Shown: one piece after another, positions 53,679 through 64,000 of the stretch
Layout: every line of letters starts with the position of its first letter
Numbering within the stretch: position 1 is the stretch's first letter
Origin: Pascua guehoae
Taxonomy: Eukaryota > Basidiomycota > Tremellomycetes > Trichosporonales > Trichosporonaceae
Length of the DNA: 64,000 bases
NCBI GenBank assembly: GCA_001600415.1
Contig: BCJX01000007.1
Coordinates: 496,999-560,998 of the forward strand
Direction: 5' to 3'
Made by a program: the position numbers and the translations under genes
Notes under the pieces: generated by a model
The model's input: the letters and a program-made list of their open reading frames with translations, nothing else
What the model was told of the DNA's origin: nothing
The model's database searches: none

Positions 53679-55419
53679 GGTAGCGAGTGTGGAAGGGTGG
53701 GTGAACGACGAGGAGAAACGAGAGTGACTTTGGCAAGAAAGATGGCGTGGGGGATGGGTATGGGTGCGGGGGTCGTGGTGGTGTGGAAAAGGCGCTAGAG
53801 AGACTGACTGGGTGGGGGGGCGGCGGCGCAGACGGCCGTGTGTCTGTCAAGTCCGGTTATGCAAACGACCACCACGCCCGGTAAACGCCGCCACCCAACT
53901 CGTCCGCAGCGGGATCAAATACACGTGTACTCCACGCGAAAATGACTTCGAGCACGAAGACCTCGAGCTCCAAGCACTTTGGGCCCAGTTTCTTGACTTG
54001 TTGTCTGTGCATTTACTGTGTGGGCGTCGCAGCTCCGATATGGGTGGCAGCGATGCTGGATAACCATAAATGGCACAATTGCTGGCACGATGGCTGCCAT
54101 GCGAGCTGCTGTTGTTGGGTAACTTTTGGCCAACACTGGTGTACATACCGTACTGACGATGGCCAAATGGTCTGGTGAGCGTCCCTGGCCCGCTTTTGAC
54201 CACGATGGACACCATTTTATAAAGCTCGTCGCTGCCTACCCGTACCTGTGACAACAGTTACCTGTTCACGTTCATATCACCACCCTCATCCGCCGAAACT
54301 TGAACAGACCCACGGGAGAATTTTCCCAACTTGGTGTCGGAGGATTTTCCTAACTTGTCGTCTCGTTGACATTTGGGGCTGATCTTCTTTTGGATGGAAT
54401 GCCTGGAGTGCCATGGTGGCGTGGCTCTCACCTTGTCTCAGAGTCGTTGGCATGTGTCACCAGTTCCAATTCCCGAACTGTCAATGTCGGGATAAGGCAG
54501 GAGTGCACGAGTTCGTCATTCGCCCCCGCCACCGGAGGTCAACGTTGACATCATCCAAAGTATTCGCTTTGTACAGCGGTCATCAAATGATATCTCGTTT
54601 GACGATAACGCAGACCTTGAGTTGAAATAATAGTACGCTTCTGTAGCGGAGCTCCGCCTAGATAGGCTTGTACTGCCGGCCCCCCTGAAATTATGAGCTC
54701 AATTAACAGTCCCAATATGGTGGAAAAGCATCGCACGACGTCTTGGGACAACTTGGGAGCCGGTTCAAGCTGAGGAAAATACTTGCCTCCCTAAAAGTTG
54801 GCACGAGTTTGCGCCGACAAGGCAGCATTCGAGTGATTCCCAGTCCCAGATCGTGACACTCTGCAGCCAACCAGCAATGCAGTGGGGGGCTGGTGTGCCA
54901 GTGAGCGAGAGCGGGGGAAGCGCCGTGGCCGGCAAGCAAGCTGTCAAAGCGTGGCAGAACGTTCAACGTACTTGTCTGTATACGTCGTCCAGGCTCAGCA
55001 GACACCAGGCTGTCCATGTTACAGTTGTATGTCAGAAAGAGATGTGGGTGGCGCGGGTGAGATATGTCCGGCGCTGCCGAACTCTCATCTCGGCAGCACC
55101 CAGCATCCCTGCCCCCTCACGCTCCTTTTGGACATGCACTGTACATTGCGAGCTCGCAATTCTGCGACGTATCCGGGACTTTGGTGGCGAGAAGCCGGCC
55201 AACTCGGCACCATTCCCATGTTCCACGGAATAACCTCTGAGGAGTTGTCTGACGGGCCGAATTTATTCGGTCTGTGTCGCGGTTGTCTATGACTCACTAT
55301 CCTATCGTGGCGCAGTTTGTGCCGAGGCTGTGCCGACTGGACTGTGGGGTTGGTTGGGGGAGAGGGGTGGGGAGGGGAAGAGATTCGGAGCAATTGAGGC
55401 CAGTGGTGAAGGATTGCTA

Positions 55420-55558
55420 CAGAATCCGGCAAAAAAAGGTTCGTGATGGGCGGGGGGATGCCGAGGCATGCAACACTTGACTGCTGCTGGGTTTACCAGC
55501 TCGGCAGAGCAAGACAGTGTCTCCCTGCGCCCCTCACGAACCTTTTTGTCAGATGCTG
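55420..55558. mobile_element. MITE family 2, copy 1
   Basis: 139 bp, TA on both sides (55418-55419, 55559-55560). Left terminus CAGAATCCGGCAAAAAAAGG followed by TTCGTGATGGGCGGG; right, reverse-complemented, CAGCATCTGACAAAAAGGTT followed by CGTGAGGGGCGCAG. The internal CTCGGCAGAGCAAGACAGTG block recurs in copy 2. No coding capacity. Confidence 0.75.
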
Positions 55559-56665
55559 TACAGATTGACACCTTCTCTCTGTCCCCGGAAAAGAAGGAGT
55601 GAGCGTGAGTGGCCACTGGAGGAGATCTCACAGCACGAAAGCCTCCTCGCACTGGGCAGTACGAGTTACACAACGGCCTGGAGGTGCTCGTACCTGCTGA
55701 TCGCCGAATCCGCCGATCCGCCGTGTGGCGTGAAACATCCGTGCACATGGAGATCGATCCCATACCCCGATGATACACACCGCCCCCAAGCATTTTCACT
55801 GTTCGGGTCTGAATGGTTTGACGTCTGCACCGCCATTGCAGGTGGGACAGGCAGTGGTCAATGGCCAGAATGCAGTGCAGGGGTCGTGGGTGTGCTGATG
55901 CGTCGATGCCGGATCGGCAGCTCGGCAGATTACATGAGACTGGGAGCAAGGGACACTGTTGGCCAGGCGTGAATTGGGGCGATCTGTGGCGGATAGGTGG
56001 CTGTTGCTCATTGCCCGTCAGAATATCAACCAGAACGTACAGCATGCACACGGCAAATCAGCAACGCTTCCATCCGCCAAGGTACGGCACAGCGATGCGT
56101 GGATCAAGACAATGAGCCACATACGCAAGTCTGAGTGCAGTTTGGCCCAGAACGGTATTATGCTTGAGCGGCAGCGAGCAGCGAATACAGGCACAGGCAC
56201 AGGCTGCTCGTACTTATCCATAACCACATATTGTGGCGGATAGAACGGTGGCCGCGACAAAACGCCACTCCATTGAGCGGAAATAGTGTATCCGAGTCAA
56301 CAAGGCGCCCAGATACATCAGCGGCGGGGTTTTGAACGGTTTGAGAAAGACTAATTGTGCCAGTTTGTCCGCGACCATGGGAAAACCCCGGCATCGGCGG
56401 AGATCCAGACACTGTCTCGAGTGTTTAGACGTTGATGGACAGAGGGTGTCATCGACCGCGGAATGCGGAGCAGAGGGCGATGTGAGTCGCGCTGCAGTAC
56501 AACTGGGCAGCAGCCGACAGACATATGCCTCTGCACCACACATTTGATAGGAGGCCACAGGGCCGCTGGGTGCTGTGTCATCAACACAATAATGACCGCG
56601 AGCCGAAAGAAGGCGTGCAGGAGGTTCAGCTGGGACCTAAAGGCTCGCCGGGGGCACAAGGTGTA

Positions 56666-56801
56666 CAATATCTGACAAAACGGGTCGTGATGGGGCGCAT
56701 GGATGCTGAGTCATGCATCTCTTCACCTCTGCTGGCATGACCCTCGGCAGAGCGAGACAGTGTCGCCCTGCGCCCCTCACGAGCCTTTTTGCCAGATACT
56801 G
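56666..56801. mobile_element. MITE family 2, copy 2
   Basis: 136 bp, TA on both sides. Left terminus CAATATCTGACAAAACGGGT; right, reverse-complemented, CAGTATCTGGCAAAAAGGCT. About 60 nt of its right half (CTCGGCAGAGCGAGACAGTG through the GCGCCCCTCACGA block) are nearly identical to copy 1. Confidence 0.75.
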
Positions 56802-57370
56802 TACTGTAACTGTCCAACTCGCTGCTCAACATCGATATCAGCAGCGGCAGAGTCGCCGCATTTTCCAACGCCACAAGACCAACCTTTAGGCCACAAGCTG
56901 CCTTGTACGGAGTGTACGAATGTACCAGCATTGGGAGCTGTGAGCACAGACTGTCTCGGTGCGTGCTCGTCAGCCTGGCCGAAGCTCTGGCCGATGTGGC
57001 AATCGCGCTGCGGATAAGATTTGGGACCTGGTGTCTTGCAATGTCTTGGCGGGCCCAGAATCACCGGGTGAATGTTCTCTGGGCCACACAGAGAGACTGC
57101 GGATAACAGCTGTAACCTACACGCGGGGGCTTGGCGAACAGGATCATGGTTGATCCAAGTGACGCAAGTTCTTCCAAGCACCGATTGGGGTGATGCCAAG
57201 CTTTGTAGTCTTTATTCGGGATGTGAAATGTCTGAGGGATAATATTCTCCCACGATCTGGGTGATGCAAGACCTGGCGCACCGCCAGGCTGTTGAGACAA
57301 CTGCTCGAGCTCGCGGAAGGCACGATAAGTAGCGCAATCGACAAGTCACCAGTCTCAAGTTGAAAGTGTA

Positions 57371-57535
57371 CAGTTTATGTCAAAAGGAACGCCGGGGGTG
57401 GGGGGGAGAAGGAGGGGGGGGGGGGTAGGAGGGACACCGTGGCATGCTGCTCGGAGGTACTGCCGACATGAACGTTCGGCAGCGCGAGACACATCTCATC
57501 ATCCTGGCCACTCACGTTTCTTTTTGCATGCACTG
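57371..57535. mobile_element. MITE family 2, copy 3 (diverged)
   Basis: 165 bp, TA on both sides. Left terminus CAGTTTATGTCAAAAGGAAC; right, reverse-complemented, CAGTGCATGCAAAAAGAAAC. Inside is a G-rich tract (57390-57426) and CGGCAGCGCGAGACA matching the CGGCAGAGCGAGACA block of the other copies. The most diverged copy. Confidence 0.6.
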
Positions 57536-58020
57536 TACACTACTGTACCGACGATCTCTGCGAGGCTGTGTTCGAGACGGTTTGCAAAAGACATGCGTGG
57601 GGTAGGCGATGCAGCCGCCACTTTGCTCTCCTGCTGAGGTGGGGCGCGCGTCACTGGCAGGCTTGGCTTCAGGAGCCCGATCACGTCTCGCGCCGCCTCG
57701 TCTCCAGGATCGGATCTGGACAAGAATCATTGTCTTCGCGTTGGTAGAGTCTGTTCTTGGCCTAGCAGCTGGCCCCATGACGTTGTGTCCTTTGTCTGAG
57801 CGGACCTTTGTGCTCGCCGTGGTTTCGACGAGAAAAATGGTATTAAAACGCTCTTTCATCGTTCTGTGAACCCCACCAACTCGCCTCATCCTGCCACTTG
57901 ACCTCTTTCCACTCAAACCACCTACATACAGTAAGTTGGCCCATTGAGTCTCCCCACCTCGCATTCCCCTTCGCCTAGCGCTCACGGTAGCCCTACATAT
58001 TACCCACCGTCATCTCCAAC

Positions 58021-59709
58021 ATGGCGCCTCAGCACCCGAGGCCCGGTCCTCGCCTCGGTACCCTCTGGGCTATAGTCGTCACCCTCCTGGCAGCCTCGGT
58101 CGTGGACGGCCTGGCCATTGCGCCCGTCGATAATGCTGCCCTGGCCAAGCGCGGCGACCGGGGCGGTGCAGCATCTTCCGCCATCTCGGCCAGTGAGGTG
58201 GCTTCCTCTACGGTTCTGGAGGCATCGGCATCGGCATCGGCAGAGGAGTCGGCCGCGCCTTCAGCCGAAACTAGCGCGAGCGACGTCGCCGAGATGGAGC
58301 CTTCGGCGTCTATCGTCGAGGTTTGGTCCGCCAGCCCGTCGGCAAGCGTTGGTATCGCCGGCGTGGCCGGGGTGGAAGATGAAGTGGACCCAGTTGCAAA
58401 TGCGACTGCCAGTGCGGCGCCAGAGGTGCCTCGGCCCTCGGAAGAGGTCGCGGTCGCTGCTGCTACGACGACAGCGTTCGGGCTGGTCGGCGGCCCGCCA
58501 GCTGCGCTAGCTGCGCCCAAGGATGATCTTGATGATGGGGAGGAATACGAGTGGGAGCCGGGCACAGAAAACAACGCGCAGGGTGTGGGCTCGACGCCGC
58601 CGGCTGCGATTGGCCTGGGCTTGACGGACATGTCGAACCCCAACCCGCGTCCTTCGCTGCCGAAAACCGACTGCGTGTACACGTGGGTCTCTTCGCTCGG
58701 GTGGGAGAGCGGTCTTACTGCCCCCGGGGGCCGGCGTCTGCTGGGCCAAAGCCCCGCGGCGTATCTGAACGTGTACGACGTCGACCAGGGCGGCATTGGC
58801 AACTGCGGGATGGGCGCTGCAGTGTCGGCTCTGATTGCGACCAAGAAGGCGGCCTACCTCGCGCGGACCGTCAAGCAGTCGACGGTTGGCGGCGTCAAGC
58901 GGCTCACATTTACGCTGTACGACATGAGCCGCAGAAAGGTCGACATTATCACAAACGACATGCTCCCCAAACGCAAGGCGGGCCAAACGTGCAAGGGGGG
59001 CACGTGGCTCGGATACCAGCCCGGCGTGGCGCGCAAGGGTGCGTCGTCGACTGGCTTGCCCCAGCAGAGGGTCATGTTTATGCCCCTGTTTGAAAAGGTA
59101 ATGGCCAAGTTTCTCGACATTGACCCCCGCTTCCGCTCGTCGACGGCCACAAAGGCCAAAGAAAAGGGCTACGGCGGCACAAGGGGTGTCGGCGCCCACC
59201 ATGTCCTCGCTGCAGTCACCGGCGGCAAGCCAAAGAAGGTCACACGCACAAAAGCCGGGCAAACCAAGGACAAGACGCTGTTTAACGCCCTCACGACTTG
59301 CCGCACAAAGGACGTGCCATGCGTCATTTCGTTTGGAGAAGCAGATCTCGCTCTCCGTGGGCCCAAGAACGCACAGGGCGGTGTCCGCCTCCCCCTCGTT
59401 TCAGAGTCGGCAACCGTCGCGGGGTGGGCCTACATGAATCCATCCGGCAAGTCGATCAGGGTCAGAGACTATGACAACCCCAATGCCGACGGCACGCCCC
59501 GCACCGTCACGGTGATCACGCACCACGTCTACGCCTTTGACCGCCTCGGAATCGGCATGAACAAGAGGACCAAGAAGACAACCGTCCGCCTCATCAACCC
59601 CCACGGCAAGAATGCCGATACCAAGTCGCCGTACATTACACTCTCGCTGCGCGTCTTCCTCTCCCTCTCATCCCAAGTCTACACGCTCGAGAGCCTTCCA
59701 AAGCTCTGA
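58021..59709 (+). CDS. Secreted calpain-like cysteine protease homologue
   Basis: Single exon, 562 aa. Residues about 12-31 (LGTLWAIVVTLLAASVVDGLA) form a signal peptide. An Ala/Ser/Glu-rich low-complexity region runs to about residue 200. The C-terminal half carries a calpain-type (C2) catalytic core. It has VDQGGIGNCGMGAAVSAL with Cys about 262 (family usual QGxxGDCW), THHVYAFDRLG with His about 501-502, and TTVRLINPHGKNAD with Asn about 526 (family usual NPWG). The Trp after the catalytic Cys and the Trp of NPWG are both replaced (GNCGM, NPHG), so activity cannot be assumed. Calpains are normally cytosolic, so the signal peptide is notable, though secreted calpain-like proteins occur in fungi. 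Extracellular or vacuolar location is predicted. Confidence 0.78.
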   Translation: MAPQHPRPGPRLGTLWAIVVTLLAASVVDGLAIAPVDNAALAKRGDRGGAASSAISASEVASSTVLEASASASAEESAAPSAETSASDVAEMEPSASIVEVWSASPSASVGIAGVAGVEDEVDPVANATASAAPEVPRPSEEVAVAAATTTAFGLVGGPPAALAAPKDDLDDGEEYEWEPGTENNAQGVGSTPPAAIGLGLTDMSNPNPRPSLPKTDCVYTWVSSLGWESGLTAPGGRRLLGQSPAAYLNVYDVDQGGIGNCGMGAAVSALIATKKAAYLARTVKQSTVGGVKRLTFTLYDMSRRKVDIITNDMLPKRKAGQTCKGGTWLGYQPGVARKGASSTGLPQQRVMFMPLFEKVMAKFLDIDPRFRSSTATKAKEKGYGGTRGVGAHHVLAAVTGGKPKKVTRTKAGQTKDKTLFNALTTCRTKDVPCVISFGEADLALRGPKNAQGGVRLPLVSESATVAGWAYMNPSGKSIRVRDYDNPNADGTPRTVTVITHHVYAFDRLGIGMNKRTKKTTVRLINPHGKNADTKSPYITLSLRVFLSLSSQVYTLESLPKL

Positions 59710-60403
59710 GATGACTCTCGGTTGGCCATCGCTCGAGTTTGTCACCGTCGCCATCGTCCAACTTGTCGCCGTCGTCGAGCTTTCCGCCATGTCGAGCTTT
59801 CCAACATTGTCGAGCTTTCCGGCGACGTCGAGGTGCGACAGCATGACCAAGCAATAAGGAACACTTTCCGGAGACTCAAACAGATCAACACACACATATT
59901 AGTGTAGCAGCACTATACATCAGAAGTGCTTCAAAAAGGTTGGAGAAATAAACAATGACCAAATGCAAGTTGCAGTGCCCTTGAACCGCTCCTCGCTGCT
60001 AAAGATGGTCTGATGAGATGTCCGCAGGCATGTTCAGTGAGCAGTTGCCAACATCAATATTATGAGGACATGTGGAAGTCGTGACCGATATCAGGTTACT
60101 CTCGACGGGCAGGGGTGGGGTAGACGAGGGTATGGGCACCAAACATTGGCACATGAATTCCCATGCAATGGAGAACAGTTGAAACAGCATAAATACACTC
60201 TTCCGCTCAGCAGTCCAGTAAGATATGTAGTCAGAATCCCGACAAGCATGCATGTCGCACGTCTAAAATACCGAGAACCAAGATGCGGCCGTGTGGCCGT
60301 TTCGTCTCAGGCACAAAGCGCCATTATGCCCGAGAATGAATGTGCACGTCTCCATCATCGTCCGTTTTGCTCCGCCACACACACACACTCTCCCTGCTCC
60401 AGC
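59710..60403. other. Convergent intergenic region
   Basis: No gene seen. At 59770-59830 TCGAGCTTTCC repeats three times directly after the calpain-like stop. Confidence 0.5.
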
Positions 60404-62223
<1,820 letters not shown>

Positions 62224-63547
62224 CGTGGGCGGGCGTCTAGTCTAGGATTCTATGTGGGGGGGAAAGAAGAGAGCAAGAGCGTGAGGGCGAAGGGGGGTTG
62301 ATTAAGAGGATGGGCGGCAAGTCGAGGCCAAAGTCGAGGTCTGTGTCTCTCTGTGTTGCTATCCTACTGTAGTGTTTTCCTGCACTGCCCAAGTGGCGGT
62401 CGGGTGGGCGGTGGGCGGCTGGCTGCTTAGTTGTCGCCGACTGCGTCAGGGTCGAAAAAAAGTGTGAGGAATGGAATCATCCGACAATGACACCTTCCGA
62501 CTCAACGAAAATGAGCGGCAATACAACTTTTTTGATGCCGCTAATTGATCCGATTAATAGCCGGCCGCCGGCGACAGCCCCTGCCTGGAGCTGCCAAAAC
62601 AAGCGGCCCATGCGCCCGGTACCTGTTTGCAACCTTTTTTTGGTTTTTGGTTCCTGTCGATTATTGCCCGTGCTAAAGACACACACACACCCGTACACCC
62701 CCCTTGCCCCTTGCCATTGCCGTCTACCAACAGTATTCTCCCATTGCCCACATCCCAGCTCACAGATCATGTCAGTCACGACAGTCTTTCCGCGTCGGTC
62801 AACCAGTCAGAAGCGTCACCGCAATCATTGTCGGTCTGGACCGATCAACCCGATCAGTGTAACCGACGGCTCGCTACCTTTCTCGCAGGCCCACGCTTCT
62901 CGTCTCCTAATTCTCCCGAAGGCCAAAGGTTCCCGACTTGCTAGCTACACCCAGGTGTCTCTGCCCGCTCCCTTGTCGGTACAAGCTTCGCGCAGTTGCA
63001 CCATGCATAGCAGCAGTGCCCAGCAAGGGGTTGCAACTTTGTTGAGCAGTACCTGTGTGCTCAAGACGTTTGATGGCGACTCTGGATTGATTCGCCCCAC
63101 TCAGTCACTCCATGTGCCACGACTCTGTCGCACCGTGCTTTGCGTGCTTTCCTACTCTTTCCGGCCTCTTGTCCCTCGCTTGCGTGCACGTGTTTTGGAT
63201 TTGGCCGCGTCTCGGGCATTATCTCAGACATTTGTTGACGCAGGTTACAACTTGATACACCACACCGGCCCGTGTCAACTCGGCCCTCTCGGCGCTCGGT
63301 CCGGCGCGACGCCCGACTCGGACAGACTCGTCCAACACGCCAACAGCTCTTTTGCCACCTGCCGCCGCGTACACGCGTGCCACGTTTTGCCACGTTGGCC
63401 ACGTTTTGCCACCTCCACCTGCATGCCTCCACCTCAAAACTCCTTGACCTCGATCGCATAGTCCACCCGCCGCTGACATCACGTGACGGCGATATTTTGA
63501 ACCACGCCACCACCTTGCTTTCCACCACTTCTACAACTCCATCCACC
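62224..63547. other. 1.3-kb divergent intergenic region
   Basis: A 324-codon plus-strand frame (62487-63461) spans it, but its composition (Ser/Pro/Arg/Cys/His-rich, no domain) and lack of a good start do not support a gene. A GCCACGTTTTGCCACGTTGG-type repeat occurs at 63390-63415. Confidence 0.5.
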
Positions 63548-64000
63548 ATGGCCCACCCTACGCCGACTGCCGACGAGCTCGACGAACTCATCCTGTCCGC
63601 GCGCTACGGCGAGCCGGACGAGGTCAAGGAATTTGCCGAAAAGTACGGATGGGACGCGGTTGCGGGCGCGCGCGACGAGCGCGGCAACAGCGCGCTCCAC
63701 ATGGCTTGCGGCAATGGACACCTTGGTGCGTGTTGCAGTGGTCGGAGGGTGAGGTGGAGTTGGAAGGACAGAGGTAGTGAGGACTTAGAGACGGGGGATA
63801 AGTGGGAGGCAAGTCGCCTGGGTAGCTTGTTGTCCCTAAGGCTCGTAGGGGGGATGTGCTGCCCTGTGGTTGGGAGGACATTGCGCCGACCACCTGCCGA
63901 TCCCGGGTCGCAGCTTGCTTTCCAAGCCTCCCTCGTTGCTCGATCACATCCCCATGACCAGGCACCTTGGTTGAATACCAACCTCCTCTGTTCGCCAAGT
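63548..64000 (+). CDS. Ankyrin-repeat protein, Yar1-like, 5' part only
   Basis: The first exon is 63548-63725 (start in CACCATGG), and the following intron (GTGCGT donor) runs past the window edge. The product begins MAHPTPTADELDELILSARY, then GEPDEVKEFAEKYGWDAVAG and ARDERGNSALHMACGNGHL. The last part is an ankyrin repeat first half (GNSALHMACGNGHL). The layout of an acidic helix pair before the repeats resembles Yar1-type small ankyrin proteins that chaperone ribosomal protein uS3. That assignment is tentative because only 59 residues are visible. Confidence 0.7.
   Translation, partial: MAHPTPTADELDELILSARYGEPDEVKEFAEKYGWDAVAGARDERGNSALHMACGNGHLGACCSGRRVRWSWKDRGSEDLETGDKWEASRLGSLLSLRLVGGMCCPVVGRTLRRPPADPGSQLAFQASLVARSHPHDQAPWLNTNLLCSPS

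Larger units (their letters stand above)
53679..58020. other. 4.3-kb gene desert with MITE family 2
   Basis: No gene recognised on either strand. Three related TA-flanked elements lie at 55420, 56666 and 57371. A short direct repeat of GAGRATTTTCCYAACTTG occurs around 54317-54358. The final 200 nt contain the TATA-like TATTAAAAC (57840) upstream of the calpain-like gene. Confidence 0.55.

Noticed and set aside
62487..63461. 324-codon plus-strand frame
   Set aside because: Ser/Pro/Cys/Arg-rich without any domain, low-quality start, and open frames on the opposite strand; more likely chance in a GC-rich promoter region.

Overview
The window is nuclear DNA of a GC-rich fungus. Genes are mostly broken by short GTGAGT/GTACGT...(CTRAC)...AG introns, tRNAs carry introns, and the gene content (Pex14, a Pex23/30-type peroxin, Tom7, Imp2, 3-ketosphinganine reductase, F-box/BTB-like families) fits a basidiomycete yeast. 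Within that, Tremellomycetes (Trichosporonales-like) is my inference from style and family resemblance; no search was possible. All exon structures were spliced by eye and checked for phase.

Left part (1-16400): an acyl-CoA synthetase running off the left edge (-); a 3-kb gene-poor stretch with a TA-flanked MITE, a 41-bp-arm inverted repeat, an intron-containing tRNA-Gln and a tiny spliced gene; a secreted beta-helix protein; an intron-containing tRNA-Lys; mitochondrial inner membrane protease subunit 2 (-); a Pex23/30-type peroxin with a C-terminal dysferlin motif; and a long gene in which a thiamine pyrophosphokinase domain is in one frame with a Pro/Ser-rich, EH-like N-terminal region.

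Middle (17140-42843): a disordered His/Ser-rich protein; a four-exon TOM7 with a 10-nt exon; a nuclear-looking acidic-tailed protein (-); an F-box/BTB-like orphan; an LRR-alpha/beta hydrolase fusion with an 81-nt pure G run in its first intron; then a dynamic block (31.6-40 kb) where two paralogous F-box-like genes (the first with an in-frame stop) flank a DUF4267-like membrane protein and an aspartic protease with an N-terminal acylation motif, with three copies of MITE family 1; a small single-pass membrane protein; and an intron-containing tRNA-Glu (-).

Right part (42968-64000): a dense housekeeping run: NIPA-type Mg transporter (-) divergent from 3-ketodihydrosphingosine reductase (TSC10), PRO2, a mitochondrial coiled-coil DUF1640 protein split by a 442-N assembly gap, and PEX14 (-). 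A 4.3-kb gene desert follows with three copies of a second TA-flanked MITE family, then a secreted calpain-like protein, mitochondrial aspartate aminotransferase (-), and the first exon of an ankyrin-repeat protein cut by the right edge.

No operon-like system or CRISPR is present. The most unusual items are the two domain fusions, the acylation-motif aspartic protease, the two MITE families and the promoter-region motif cluster ahead of TOM7.
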